Source: Alkalimarinus sediminis (GTDB lineage: Bacteria > Pseudomonadota > Gammaproteobacteria > Pseudomonadales > Oleiphilaceae). Taken from it: DNA of 64,000 bases. The translations under genes were made by a program, and so were the position numbers. The stretch spans positions 691,001-755,000 of the forward strand of contig NZ_CP101527.1 in NCBI RefSeq assembly GCF_026427595.1, read 5' to 3'. Positions 30,896-40,875 of this stretch are shown one piece after another (position 1 is the first letter of the stretch; each line of letters begins with the position of its first letter). The notes beneath the pieces are model-generated. The model made no database searches. It saw nothing but the letters and a program-made list of their open reading frames with translations, and was not told the DNA's origin.

Positions 30896-31027
30896 TTATT
30901 GGTAAGACTGAGATCACTGGGAGTGACGACGGTAGCTAGGAATGACTGAAACATCTATGTGTTATTTCTGTTTCCTGAGTTGTAGCTGATACTTCTAGAA
31001 ACGAGTAAAAAGAATTTTAAATAGTAA

Positions 31028-32356
<1,329 letters not shown>

Positions 32357-32381
32357 AACACGACTTACTGGTTTAGCGTTT

Positions 32382-32418
32382 AGAAAGGGCAGAGTAAAAT
32401 CTGCCCTTTCTCGGTTTT
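32382..32418 (+). terminator. Rho-independent terminator of eno
   Basis: A perfect 12-bp stem (32382-32393 / 32400-32411) with a GTAAAA loop begins 26 nt after the eno stop; TTTT follows after a short CGG, so the tail is slightly displaced. Confidence 0.7.
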
Positions 32419-32578
32419 AGGTGGTGCTAGTTGTTATATAGCGCCAGATTGATAGTGTGTGACCAGAAATCCTAATCGTTATTCATTATTCGTGAGTACT
32501 CTCTGCTATACTCACTTTCTCTTTCAATTGAGTTTTATTACGATCAACCAAATATTGTGTGCTTTTAGTATTCCCGTT

Positions 32579-32854
32579 ATGAAATGGCTTTGGCTTCTAC
32601 TAACTGTTTTTATCGTAATCTTGCAGACTCGCCTTTGGGTAGGAGAGGGTAGTTTTGCTCAGGTGTGGGTATTACAAAAGCAAATTGATGAACAGGTTGC
32701 CGGTAACCAGCTATTAGCGGAGCGGAACGCCCTGCTCGATGCAGAAGTACTAGATCTTAAATCAGGAAATGAAGCGATCGAGGAGCGTGCCAGAAATCAC
32801 CTTGGTATGATTCATAAGGGCGAGTCGTTTTATTTGCTGATCGATGAGCAGTAG
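32579..32854 (+). CDS. ftsB: Cell division protein FtsB
   Basis: A 91-residue bitopic divisome protein. The start ATG 32579 gives MKWLWLLLTVFIVILQTRLWVG, a single membrane helix, followed by a coiled coil (LQKQIDEQVAGNQLLAERNALLDAEV-type heptads) and the family C-terminus ARNHLGMIHKGESFY. A GTG start 40 codons upstream would put the helix internally and is not supported. The gene sits between eno and ispD as in Pseudomonas. Confidence 0.93.
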   Translation: MKWLWLLLTVFIVILQTRLWVGEGSFAQVWVLQKQIDEQVAGNQLLAERNALLDAEVLDLKSGNEAIEERARNHLGMIHKGESFYLLIDEQ

Positions 32855-32925
32855 GCTTATGACGATCACGCTTATGTTTCTGTTTGCCCCGTCTTACCCT
32901 ATCACTTCTCTTGTATCTCCCTAAT

Positions 32926-33669
32926 ATGACTAACATAAACCAAAAGACTTCAACTATCTTTTCTTCCTCATTGAAGGTGCAGCGAGTCAATTACTGGGTG
33001 ATTGTTCCTGCCGCTGGCGTAGGTAGCAGGATGAAAGCTGACAGGCCTAAACAGTATCTCCCGTTACTCAATAAAACGGTTATAGAGCAAACATTAGATA
33101 GGCTTCTTAGTTACCCCTTGTTTGATCGTTTATTAGTGGGGCTCTCTCCAGAAGATCAGTACTGGGATACGCTACCTGTTAGTCACCATAAGCAAATATC
33201 TCGATACGACGGTGGCAATGAAAGGGTTGATACAGTGCTAAATGGCCTTTATGCAATTGCTGATAAGGCACAACCTCAAGACTGGGTGCTAGTTCACGAT
33301 GTCGCTCGCCCTTGTGTCACGACAGATGATATAGCGCGAATGATAAACGCACTTGATGATAGCTCCGTTGGAGGAATCCTGGGAGTGCCAGTAGCAGACA
33401 CAGTAAAGAGAGTCGTTGATGGTGGTATTGTGGATACTGTTGATCGCTCATCTCTTTGGCGCGCATATACGCCTCAAATGTTTCGCTACCAGACCTTACT
33501 AAGCGCTCTTGAAGAAGGCTTGCAGAATGGGGTGACTATTACTGATGAAGCCTCTGCAATAGAAGCGCACGGTCTCGTACCCCAAATGATCCAAGGTAGC
33601 GCTGAAAATATTAAAATCACTCAGCCAGGTGATCTCGAAATGGCTGAGATATATTTATCCAGAACATAG
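32926..33669 (+). CDS. ispD: 2-C-methyl-D-erythritol 4-phosphate cytidylyltransferase
   Basis: Third step of the MEP isoprenoid pathway. The CTP-binding loop VPAAGVGSRMKADRPKQYLPL, LVHDVARPCV and ITDEASAIE identify it. The start is unclear: ATG 32926 (247 residues) lacks a good RBS, and family members usually begin closer to the WVIVPAAG strand, so a GTG in the next 60 bases is possible. The first ~15 residues after this ATG look non-conserved. Confidence 0.95.
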   Translation: MTNINQKTSTIFSSSLKVQRVNYWVIVPAAGVGSRMKADRPKQYLPLLNKTVIEQTLDRLLSYPLFDRLLVGLSPEDQYWDTLPVSHHKQISRYDGGNERVDTVLNGLYAIADKAQPQDWVLVHDVARPCVTTDDIARMINALDDSSVGGILGVPVADTVKRVVDGGIVDTVDRSSLWRAYTPQMFRYQTLLSALEEGLQNGVTITDEASAIEAHGLVPQMIQGSAENIKITQPGDLEMAEIYLSRT

Positions 33670-33684
33670 ACAAAGGATATATCA

Positions 33685-34164
33685 ATGAGTATGCCCAATA
33701 TTAGAGTTGGCCAGGGTTATGACGTTCATGCATTTGAAGAGGGTGATCATGTAACGATCGGGGGGGTAAAGATCCCCTATACTCATGGCCTAAAAGCACA
33801 CTCTGATGGGGATGTATTATTACATGCTCTCTGTGATGCGTTGTTAGGGGCGGCGGCACTAGGTGATATTGGGCATCACTTTCCAGATACTGATGCCGAG
33901 TGGGCAGGCGCAGATAGTCGGGCTCTGCTGCGACAGGTACGCTCATTAATACAGCCCTATAGCATATCCAATATAGACTGCACCATAGTGGCTCAAGCAC
34001 CTAAGATGGCTCCGCATATTCTTGCAATGCGCGAGAAGATCGCTGAAGACCTTATGATAAGCGTGGATGCAGTGAGTGTTAAAGCGACCACGACTGAACA
34101 ATTAGGCTTTACTGGCCGCAAAGAAGGTATCGCATGTTTTGCGACCTGTCTGCTGATTAAGTAG
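33685..34164 (+). CDS. ispF: 2-C-methyl-D-erythritol 2,4-cyclodiphosphate synthase
   Basis: A 159-residue trimeric enzyme of the MEP pathway. [33 protein letters not shown] (zinc ligands Asp-His-His) and [19 protein letters not shown] are diagnostic. AAGGA precedes the ATG. It is 15 bp after ispD. Its TAG stop codon is the first base of a 15-bp tandem repeat. Confidence 0.98.
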   Translation: MSMPNIRVGQGYDVHAFEEGDHVTIGGVKIPYTHGLKAHSDGDVLLHALCDALLGAAALGDIGHHFPDTDAEWAGADSRALLRQVRSLIQPYSISNIDCTIVAQAPKMAPHILAMREKIAEDLMISVDAVSVKATTTEQLGFTGRKEGIACFATCLLIK

Positions 34165-34206
34165 TTCGTTAATTGCTAGTTTGTTAATAGTTAGTTCTCT
34201 AATAAA
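34162..34206. repeat. Three 15-bp tandem repeats starting at the ispF stop codon
   Basis: Copies 34162-34176 TAGTTCGTTAATTGC, 34177-34191 TAGTTTGTTAATAGT and 34192-34206 TAGTTCTCTAATAAA. Each begins with TAG, the first being the ispF stop. The copies have diverged, so the duplication is not fresh. Confidence 0.6.
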
Positions 34207-34252
34207 CAAAGCGTTAGCGACCGATATTTATAAACCTAATAAGGTAAATGAC

Positions 34253-35242
34253 TTGGAATATAACCTATCTTTTCCAACCGTAAATGAAAACGTATGCTGC
34301 CAGGGTGTTATCAGAACCACTGATGCTGACTTTTTTGTTGAAGAGATGATGGATGTCTCGTTAACCGGAGAGGGTGAGCATGTTTGGCTTTTTGTTGAAA
34401 AAAGAGGGGAGAATACTGATTTTATTGCCCGCAGATTGGCAAAACATGCAGGCGTTAGGGAGATGGATATAGGTTATAGTGGGTTGAAAGATCGTCATGC
34501 CATCACTCAGCAGTGGTTTAGTGTCTATTTAGGTAGTCGCCCAGAGCCAGAGTGGTGTTTGTTAGAGGATGACAGTTTACAAATCCTCTCTCATCATCGC
34601 CATAGCCATAAGCTTCGGCGGGGTCAACATCATGCTAACCGCTTTGCACTTCGAATTTGTCAGCTTGAAGGTGATATAGCATCCTTAGAACAGGCATTAG
34701 AAGCTGTAAAGCACCGCGGCTTCCCAAACTATTTTGGCGAACAGCGTTTTGGTAGAGGTGGTGCTAACGTCAATAAGGCGGCTGCGATGTTTGAGCGCCG
34801 AATTAAAGCGACTAAAAGCAAGCGAGGGTTCTATCTCTCCGCTGCGCGATCCTTTCTATTTAATCGTGTTTTAGCAGAGCGGATTAATCAAAATAGTTGG
34901 CTGAAAGCACCTAGTGATGGCCCGCTATACGGTGAACTGCCTAGGGACTTGGTTGATAAAACCTTTGAAAATGACGACCCAAATGGGCATGTTGGTTGTA
35001 GTCAGCTTGAAAGAGTTATATTTGAGCAGTATCCCGCTCTGACTAAAGGCTTATATGCTAACCGCCTAAAAATGGAGGGGCGGCCACTGTCGGTAGTACC
35101 GCAAAATATGAGCTGGAAAGTATTAGGAGATGTTTTGGAAGTTGGTTTTTTGTTACCAACAGGATCATTTGCTACATCATTGTTGAATGAAGTAGTAAAC
35201 TACAGGGTTTTCGAGCGGTCTTATCCATCAGAAAAAGAGTAG
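34253..35242 (+). CDS. truD: tRNA pseudouridine(13) synthase
   Basis: TruD makes pseudouridine 13 in tRNA-Glu. The catalytic region YSGLKDRHAITQQWFSVYL (Asp in GLKDRHA), FPNYFGEQRFGRGG and the C-terminal LLPTGSFATSLLNEV are diagnostic. I place the start at the TTG at 34253 (AAGG 8 nt upstream; 329 residues) because this leaves about 30 residues before DFFVEE, as in E. coli TruD. A TTG at 34181 would translate through the tandem repeat behind ispF. Confidence 0.93.
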   Translation: MEYNLSFPTVNENVCCQGVIRTTDADFFVEEMMDVSLTGEGEHVWLFVEKRGENTDFIARRLAKHAGVREMDIGYSGLKDRHAITQQWFSVYLGSRPEPEWCLLEDDSLQILSHHRHSHKLRRGQHHANRFALRICQLEGDIASLEQALEAVKHRGFPNYFGEQRFGRGGANVNKAAAMFERRIKATKSKRGFYLSAARSFLFNRVLAERINQNSWLKAPSDGPLYGELPRDLVDKTFENDDPNGHVGCSQLERVIFEQYPALTKGLYANRLKMEGRPLSVVPQNMSWKVLGDVLEVGFLLPTGSFATSLLNEVVNYRVFERSYPSEKE

Positions 35243-35278
35243 TTAGAAAGAATAGTTAGAAAGAATCGTTAGAATGTA
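35240..35278. repeat. 13-bp tandem repeats starting at the truD stop codon
   Basis: Two exact copies TAGTTAGAAAGAA at 35240-35252 and 35253-35265 and a third diverged copy TCGTTAGAATGTA at 35266-35278. The first TAG is the truD stop codon. Confidence 0.7.
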
Positions 35279-35328
35279 TCTACGGCTGACTTGTGGCAAA
35301 GTCAGTTCATCAACCTAAAAGAAAAATA

Positions 35329-36078
35329 ATGAACTTATTGATTTCAAATGACGATGGTGTGAGTGCTCCAGGTATTATTGCTCTTGAAAAAGCATTAAGC
35401 CAGATTGCAACTGTGAGAGTATCAGCTCCCGATCGAGATCACAGCGGAGCTAGTAATTCACTAACATTAGATCGTCCTCTTCGGCCTACATTTCTTGAGA
35501 ATGGTTTTGCCTCAATCGATGGCACGCCAACTGATAGTGTTCATCTTGGTATTACCAGTTTGTTCGATCTTGAGTTTGAGCGTGTTGTATCGGGTATAAA
35601 TAGTCATGCCAATTTGGGTGATGATGTAATTTATTCCGGCACTGTCGCAGCAGCAACAGAAGGGCGATTTTTACCACAACCTGCTATGGCGGTTTCATTA
35701 GTCAATCAGGGGCGTAATCACTATCAAACAGCGGCCCAGGTGGTCGCTATGTTGCTGACGAGTAACAACAACTTGTCGGTCGGGCCAAGAACCGTTTTGA
35801 ATATCAATGTGCCGGATATACCTTATGACGAGATTAGAGGTGTTCAGATAACTCGTTTGGGTCATAGAGCCAGAGGGGGTGAGCCTGAGTTGATGGTTGA
35901 CCCAAGAGGTAAAGACCGATATTGGATTGCTGCCGCAGGCGAGGGTGATGATGCAGGTGAAGGAACCGACTTTCACGCCGTAGCAAATGGTTATGTTTCA
36001 ATTACGCCGATACATGTAGATATGACACGTTATGATGCAATCAGTGATTTAAGTCACTGGATTGAGGGGATGAAGTGA
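35329..36078 (+). CDS. surE: 5'/3'-nucleotidase SurE
   Basis: A 249-residue metal-dependent nucleoside monophosphatase. The ATG 35329 gives [16 protein letters not shown], the family start with the metal-binding DD; the GTG 12 codons earlier is not supported. Also seen are [22 protein letters not shown] and [20 protein letters not shown] (Asn ligand). The stop codon overlaps the pcm start in a GTGA. Confidence 0.97.
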   Translation: MNLLISNDDGVSAPGIIALEKALSQIATVRVSAPDRDHSGASNSLTLDRPLRPTFLENGFASIDGTPTDSVHLGITSLFDLEFERVVSGINSHANLGDDVIYSGTVAAATEGRFLPQPAMAVSLVNQGRNHYQTAAQVVAMLLTSNNNLSVGPRTVLNINVPDIPYDEIRGVQITRLGHRARGGEPELMVDPRGKDRYWIAAAGEGDDAGEGTDFHAVANGYVSITPIHVDMTRYDAISDLSHWIEGMK

Positions 36079-36737
36079 GTCAGACATTAGATTTACAGGG
36101 GATCGGGATGACCTCTATGCGCACAAGAATGCGCTTGGTTCAAAGGTTAAAAGAGCAAGGGATAGACAATCAAGACGTTTTGGATGTCATGGCTAATACG
36201 CCACGGCATATTTTTGTTGATGAAGCACTAGCGCATCGAGCTTACGAAGATACGGCTTTACCGATTGGGCATTATCAGACCTTATCTCAACCCTATATTG
36301 TGGCAAGAATGACCCAGGTTTTGCTGGAGTCTAAGCCATCAAGAGTTCTTGAGTTAGGCACCGGGTCCGGCTTTCAAACCGCTGTCCTCGCACAACTGGT
36401 TAATGAAGTCTTCAGCGTTGAGCGAATAATGCCCCTACAAGAGAAAGCTAAACAGAGGTTTCGCCAGTTAGGGTTGCGTAACGTTTATACCCGTCATGCT
36501 GATGGCGGTATGGGCTGGCCTAGTTCAGCACCTTTTGATGGCATTATTGTCACCGCTGCTCCGAGTGAAATACCTAAAGAGCTGCTCGCTCAGTTGGCTG
36601 ATGGCGGTCGGTTAGTAATACCTGTAGGGGATGATACTCAAGAGCTCACAGTGGTTACCCGTAAAGGTGATAGCTTCGATTACCAAGTGATTGAGCCGGT
36701 ATACTTTGTTCCGTTATTAGGCGGTGTTATTCGCTAG
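36075..36737 (+). CDS. pcm: Protein-L-isoaspartate O-methyltransferase
   Basis: A 220-residue SAM-dependent repair enzyme for isoaspartyl residues. [37 protein letters not shown], the SAM motif [17 protein letters not shown] and DGIIVTAA are typical. It starts with GTG overlapping the surE stop (GTGA), and the family length and N-terminus fit this start. surE-pcm is a conserved pair. Confidence 0.97.
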   Translation: MSQTLDLQGIGMTSMRTRMRLVQRLKEQGIDNQDVLDVMANTPRHIFVDEALAHRAYEDTALPIGHYQTLSQPYIVARMTQVLLESKPSRVLELGTGSGFQTAVLAQLVNEVFSVERIMPLQEKAKQRFRQLGLRNVYTRHADGGMGWPSSAPFDGIIVTAAPSEIPKELLAQLADGGRLVIPVGDDTQELTVVTRKGDSFDYQVIEPVYFVPLLGGVIR

Positions 36738-36766
36738 CTTCACATAGATCTAGCTTCACATAGGTT
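36735..36766. repeat. 16-bp tandem duplication starting at the pcm stop codon
   Basis: TAGCTTCACATAGATC (36735-36750) is followed by TAGCTTCACATAGGTT (36751-36766), 14 of 16 bases identical. The first TAG is the pcm stop; the second copy ends next to the ribosome-binding site of the DUF368 gene. Confidence 0.7.
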
Positions 36767-36779
36767 AAGGGAAAGTTTT

Positions 36780-37703
36780 TTGAATCAATCTAAAGTATTG
36801 TTATTTCTGAAAGGCGCAGCAATGGGGGCAGCAGATATTGTACCTGGTGTTTCAGGTGGAACTATTGCGTTTATAACGGGTATCTATGAGGAGTTGATCA
36901 ACTCTATTAAGTCTGTATCTTGGAAAACAGTGGTCATATTAAAACAGCAGGGGATTGCTGCAGCATGGAGCTCTATTAACGGTTGGTTTTTACTGACCTT
37001 GTTTTCAGGTATTTTATTCAGTGTATTTACGCTTGCTAAGCTTATTAGCTTTTTATTAGTAGCGTACCCTGAGATGCTGTGGTCTTTTTTCTTTGGTCTC
37101 GTTTTGGCTTCGGTTTGGCATATTAGTCAGCAGATAAAAGTATGGCGCTGGATCAATATCGTACCGGTTTTGTTGGGGGTGTTGGTTGCTTGGGGAGCCG
37201 GCAGTGCGACCCCCGCAGAAGTAGAGGCGACGACGCTTAATCTGTTTCTTTCTGGGTGCTTGGCGATTTGTGCCATGATTCTTCCAGGTGTTTCAGGTAG
37301 TTTTATCCTCTTGTTGCTTGGCATGTATAGCGTCATACTGGATGCTGTTAAATCGTTAGATATCGCGGTTCTAGCGGTTTTTGCAGGGGGGTGTATTGTA
37401 GGTTTGTTGACCATTGCCAATTTATTAGCTTGGACCTTTAAGCGCTTTCATGACTATACATTATTGGTGTTAACGGGGTTTATGATTGGCGCTCTTGATA
37501 AAGTTTGGCCTTGGAAAGAGACAATTAGTTTTAGAACCAACAGTCATGGCGAGCAAGTGCCATTGCTACAATCTAATGTGTTACCCGGCACATTCGAAAC
37601 CATAACGGGGCAGCCTTCTCAGTTGGGTTTAGCGTTAGTATCAGCAGCTTCTGGAATTGTTATTGTTCTGTTATTAGAGAAAATGGGGCGCAGTAGACAC
37701 TAA
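36780..37703 (+). CDS. DUF368 family membrane protein (PopT-like undecaprenyl phosphate translocase)
   Basis: A 307-residue polytopic inner-membrane protein with two internally related halves: GAAMGAADIVPGVSGGTIAFITGIY near the N-terminus and ICAMILPGVSGSFILLLLGMYS in the middle, both with the PGVSG turn of DUF368. Members of DUF368 (PopT) have been reported to recycle undecaprenyl phosphate across the inner membrane. The TTG start at 36780 has AAGGGA 7 nt upstream and fits the family N-terminus. It is placed between pcm and nlpD. Confidence 0.88.
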   Translation: MNQSKVLLFLKGAAMGAADIVPGVSGGTIAFITGIYEELINSIKSVSWKTVVILKQQGIAAAWSSINGWFLLTLFSGILFSVFTLAKLISFLLVAYPEMLWSFFFGLVLASVWHISQQIKVWRWINIVPVLLGVLVAWGAGSATPAEVEATTLNLFLSGCLAICAMILPGVSGSFILLLLGMYSVILDAVKSLDIAVLAVFAGGCIVGLLTIANLLAWTFKRFHDYTLLVLTGFMIGALDKVWPWKETISFRTNSHGEQVPLLQSNVLPGTFETITGQPSQLGLALVSAASGIVIVLLLEKMGRSRH

Positions 37704-37749
37704 AAATGTGAACTGGTTGTTACTTTAGGGTGTTTCGTTTGGTAACACA

Positions 37750-37775
37750 TCTGATTTTGGGTAACTAAAATCAGA
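37750..37775. terminator. Hairpin after the DUF368 gene
   Basis: TCTGATTTT (37750-37758) pairs perfectly with AAAATCAGA (37767-37775) around an 8-nt loop, 47 nt past the stop. There is no T-run, so it is only a weak terminator candidate or a 3'-end stabiliser. Confidence 0.35.
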
Positions 37776-37894
37776 GCCTAGCTGTATTGAAATAGTTTGC
37801 TAGAATAATAGGTTAGCGTAGGTTCTTAATATTGAGTGAATTCTTATATATCGTTTTGGAATATATGAGCTTTTTTATAGTATATTAAATTATT

Positions 37895-38722
37895 GTGTAT
37901 TTATTCGAAACGACCCAAAAACATCCGTCTTTGATTGTTGAGCCTCAACATTTTGCTGCTCTGTTGTTTCGAAAAATCGCGCTATTATTGTTGGTTATAA
38001 TGTTATCTGCTTGTAATTCAAGCGGAATTTATCAAGATAAAAACTTTAATCCCCCTGTTTATTTTGGCTCTCACAAGGTTAGCCAAGGCGATACTTTATA
38101 CTCTATAGCTTGGCGCTACGGCAGAGATTATAAGGAGTTAGCGTCGGCTAACGGAATTTCACCACCCTATACCATTCAGTTGGGTCAGCGTATTCGCCTC
38201 GATCTTCGAGGTAAGGTTGCTAGCAAACCTAAAAAAACTCCCTCGGCATCTCATAAAAAGAGCAAGCCAGTTAAATCTGTCTCTAAAAATACATCTACTG
38301 CTAAACCTAAAAAACAGACGCGTGTTAGCACAAAATCAAAAACCGTCAAGGGCGTTAATTGGCATTGGCCTCATCTTGGCCAAATTATTGCAAGATACTC
38401 TTCAGCAGGTAATAACAACAAAGGTATAGACATTGCCGGCAATTTGGGTGACTCAGTAGTTTCAGCTGCAAATGGTGAAGTGGTTTATGCAGGAAGTGGG
38501 TTACTCGGGTATGGAAAGTTGATCATCATAAATCATAATCAACACTACCTGAGTGCTTATGCGCATAATGATCGGATCTTGGTTAAAGAAGGTCAAACGA
38601 TTAAACAGGGCCAAAAAATAGCTGAAATGGGGAATACTGGAACCAACCGGACTAAGCTTCATTTCGAAATAAGACGAGATGGAAAACCGGTTAACCCATT
38701 GAACTATTTACCGAAACGGTAA
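37895..38722 (+). CDS. nlpD: Murein hydrolase activator NlpD
   Basis: An outer-membrane lipoprotein that activates AmiC-type amidases at the septum. A hydrophobic leader ends in lipobox LSAC (about residue 47), followed by a LysM domain (HKVSQGDTLYSIAWRYGRDYKELA), a Lys/Ser-rich linker and a C-terminal LytM/M23 domain (GIDIAGNLGDSVVSAANG, YLSAYAHNDRILVKEGQ, LHFEIRRDGKPVNPLNYLPKR). The metal-binding His of true M23 peptidases is missing (KGIDI), as in E. coli NlpD. The start is uncertain: GTG 37895 has no RBS and gives a long leader; a TTG just before FRKIALLLLV would give a standard lipoprotein signal. Confidence 0.92.
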   Translation: MYLFETTQKHPSLIVEPQHFAALLFRKIALLLLVIMLSACNSSGIYQDKNFNPPVYFGSHKVSQGDTLYSIAWRYGRDYKELASANGISPPYTIQLGQRIRLDLRGKVASKPKKTPSASHKKSKPVKSVSKNTSTAKPKKQTRVSTKSKTVKGVNWHWPHLGQIIARYSSAGNNNKGIDIAGNLGDSVVSAANGEVVYAGSGLLGYGKLIIINHNQHYLSAYAHNDRILVKEGQTIKQGQKIAEMGNTGTNRTKLHFEIRRDGKPVNPLNYLPKR

Positions 38723-38758
38723 TGGTTTGAAAAGAAAGTTTACAAAAAACAAAATTAT

Positions 38759-38796
38759 GTTTGGTTCATATCTTGTAGTCTACGATTAAACCAAAC
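38759..38796 (+). promoter_or_regulatory. Structured leader upstream of rpoS
   Basis: GTTTGGTT (38759-38766) and AACCAAAC (38789-38796) form an 8-bp stem enclosing a smaller GTAG/CTAC hairpin, in the 167-bp nlpD-rpoS spacer about 95 nt before the rpoS start codon. In other gammaproteobacteria the rpoS leader folds and is opened by small RNAs; whether this stem does the same is inference. Confidence 0.35.
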
Positions 38797-38889
38797 GGGG
38801 TAGTCCATATAACAAATAGATTGTTGCGGCACCATGACCCTTAACGGTTGTGAGTGTACAAAAACAATGCAGAAAGCAGGGCCCGTATT

Positions 38890-39873
38890 ATGTCAGCTGA
38901 AAGAGAAGAATACGTAGAAGATATAGCGTTTGAGAATGATACTGCGATTTCACAAACAGCACAGCGTGATGAAGATAGTGTCGTAACGCCAATTGATCGT
39001 AAAAGAGCGAATAAGTACACCGCAGAATCAAAAAATTATCGTCAACTAGATGCAACGCAAATCTACTTGAACGAGATAGGATTCTCGCCTCTCTTAACTC
39101 CGGAAGAAGAAGTTTATTACGCGCGTCTGGCCCAGAAGGGTGATGAAGCAGGGCGTAAGCGGATGATCGAATCAAACCTCCGTCTTGTGGTAAAAATTGC
39201 TCGTCGCTATGTTAATCGCGGATTAACGCTGCTTGATCTGATTGAAGAAGGTAACTTAGGCCTGATTCGCGCGGTTGAAAAATTTGACCCCGAAAGAGGT
39301 TTTAGATTTTCAACGTATGCAACATGGTGGATAAGACAGACTATTGAACGTGCGATCATGAATCAAACCCGCACGATTCGCCTACCTATTCATGTTGTTA
39401 AAGAGCTCAACCTATATTTGAGAGCAGCAAGAGAGCTGACCCAAAAGTTAGATCACGAGCCAACGGCTGAAGAAATTGCAGACCTGTTAGACAAGCCTGT
39501 TGAAGACGTTAAGCGTATGCTGGGTCTTAACGAGCGTATTACATCTGTAGATACACCGGTTGGTGGTAATGGTGACAAGTGTTTGCTAGATACTGTCGCA
39601 GATGAGTCTGCATCAGACCCAGCAGAACTGCTTCAAGATAGTAATTTACGAGGTAGTATTGATACTTGGTTAGATCAACTATCTGGTAAACAGCAAGAAG
39701 TTTTAGCTCGACGCTTTGGGCTTCGTGGCTACCAGATGAGCACACTTGAAGAAGTAGGCAGAGAGATTGGTCTCACTCGTGAGCGAGTTAGACAGATTCA
39801 GGTTGAAGCCCTCAAGCGTTTAAGAGATATCCTTGAGAAACAAGGCCTAACAGGCGAGACACTATTTAAGTAG
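38890..39873 (+). CDS. rpoS: RNA polymerase sigma factor RpoS
   Basis: Stationary-phase/general stress sigma factor of 327 residues. Regions 1.2 to 4.2 are present: [21 protein letters not shown], region 2 with [42 protein letters not shown] and [20 protein letters not shown], then region 4 with [20 protein letters not shown] and [19 protein letters not shown] 38890 (AGCAGGG upstream) is chosen; the frame is open to a GTG 12 codons earlier. Confidence 0.97.
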   Translation: MSAEREEYVEDIAFENDTAISQTAQRDEDSVVTPIDRKRANKYTAESKNYRQLDATQIYLNEIGFSPLLTPEEEVYYARLAQKGDEAGRKRMIESNLRLVVKIARRYVNRGLTLLDLIEEGNLGLIRAVEKFDPERGFRFSTYATWWIRQTIERAIMNQTRTIRLPIHVVKELNLYLRAARELTQKLDHEPTAEEIADLLDKPVEDVKRMLGLNERITSVDTPVGGNGDKCLLDTVADESASDPAELLQDSNLRGSIDTWLDQLSGKQQEVLARRFGLRGYQMSTLEEVGREIGLTRERVRQIQVEALKRLRDILEKQGLTGETLFK

Positions 39874-39911
39874 CGTTTACATTACTGTTACCGCCAGAAT
39901 ACTATCGTAGG

Positions 39912-39960
39912 AACCACGCATTTGAGCGCCAGAATTGGCAAATCAAAGCGTGGTTTTTTT
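39912..39960 (+). terminator. Rho-independent terminator of rpoS
   Basis: AACCACGC (39912-39919) pairs with GCGTGGTT (39948-39955); inside, TTTGA pairs with TCAAA. The stem is followed by a T-run to 39960. It starts about 40 nt after the rpoS stop. Confidence 0.8.
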
Positions 39961-40007
39961 GTGCTTGAAATAATGATAAACAGGCACGGTTTTTAGTAAA
40001 TAGCATT

Positions 40008-40035
40008 TTGTATGAGAACTATTGAACAGTATAAT
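40008..40035 (+). promoter_or_regulatory. Candidate sigma-70 promoter of the CHI-like gene
   Basis: A perfect -10 TATAAT lies at 40030-40035 with a weak -35 (TTGTAT, 16-bp spacer). It lies in the 309-bp rpoS-CHI spacer, leaving a leader of about 140 nt. The rest of the spacer holds the rpoS terminator and no visible gene. Confidence 0.4.
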
Positions 40036-40182
40036 CGGTCCGCCCTTGATACTATGGCGGCGTGATATAGATTCATAGGTGGTCGACTATCATTAGTCCG
40101 ACTAGTGTCGTACCAAACAGAAGAGGTGGACGGCACTTTGGTTTCAGGGCTACAAAAATAATCAATTAGGGATGAAAGGTAA

Positions 40183-40740
40183 ATGAAACAATTAATTACA
40201 GCATTGGTATTAGTTCTAGGCCTTACTCAAGCCGCTTTTGCAAAAGAAGTAGCGGGTGTAAAAATTCCAGACTCAATCAAAGCCGGAGACGCTGAGCTTG
40301 CATTAAATGGTGCTGGTTTGCGTGAAAAGTTTATGTTTGATGTGTATGTAGGTGGTTTGTACTTGGGTCAGAAGACTTCTGACGCTGCCAAGGTAATAAA
40401 TGCAGACGAGCCTATGGCGATCAAACTTCACATGTTACGCGATGTGTCAGGCGAGAAAATGGTTAACGCAACTCGTGAAGGTTTCGAGAATGCGACTAAC
40501 GGCAACACTGCAACTATCCAGAATAAAATTGATAGCTTCCTAGCCGTATTCGGTGATGAAGCAACAGAAAATAACGTATACGATATGGTTTACGTTCCTG
40601 GAAAAGGTGTTGAGGTTTATGTAAACGGTAAACTGTCTAACACCATCGAAGGTACAGACTTCAAAAAAGCTCTATTTGGCATCTGGTTGTCTGATAAGCC
40701 AGCACAAGAGAGCCTAAGAGATGAAATGTTAGGCAGCTAA
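40183..40740 (+). CDS. Chalcone isomerase-like (CHI-like) periplasmic protein
   Basis: A 185-residue exported protein with signal peptide MKQLITALVLVLGLTQAAFA. The mature sequence VAGVKIPDSIKAGDAELALNGAGLREKFMFDVYVGGLYL is typical of the bacterial chalcone-isomerase-like family (fatty-acid-binding fold), and the C-terminal LFGIWLSDKPAQESLRDEMLG fits. No flavonoid activity is expected; bacterial members have no settled role. A good RBS (AAAGG) precedes the ATG, and it has its own terminator. Confidence 0.88.
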   Translation: MKQLITALVLVLGLTQAAFAKEVAGVKIPDSIKAGDAELALNGAGLREKFMFDVYVGGLYLGQKTSDAAKVINADEPMAIKLHMLRDVSGEKMVNATREGFENATNGNTATIQNKIDSFLAVFGDEATENNVYDMVYVPGKGVEVYVNGKLSNTIEGTDFKKALFGIWLSDKPAQESLRDEMLGS

Positions 40741-40761
40741 TTCCGCTTAATATCGTTTCTT

Positions 40762-40815
40762 AAAAAAAAGGTCGCCTATTTGGGTTTATAATGAGCCCGA
40801 AGGGCGGCCTTTTTT
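40762..40815 (+). terminator. Terminator of the CHI-like gene
   Basis: AGGTCGCC pairs with GGCGGCCT (one G-U) with an inner TGGGT/GCCC pairing. It is flanked by an A-run before and a T-run to 40815 after, giving a U-shaped, potentially bidirectional terminator. Confidence 0.8.
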
Positions 40816-40875
40816 ATTGGTTTTGATTACACTATCGAGCAGACTTATAAGTAGGTGTTTTAAGATAGGCGTGAA

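Noticed and set aside
34181-34252. Longer truD starting at TTG 34181
   Set aside because: The extra residues translate the tandem repeat behind ispF; the TTG at 34253 has an RBS and matches the family N-terminus length.
40816-40875. ModE operator upstream of modA
   Set aside because: No ATCGNTATATA-type inverted repeat is visible.
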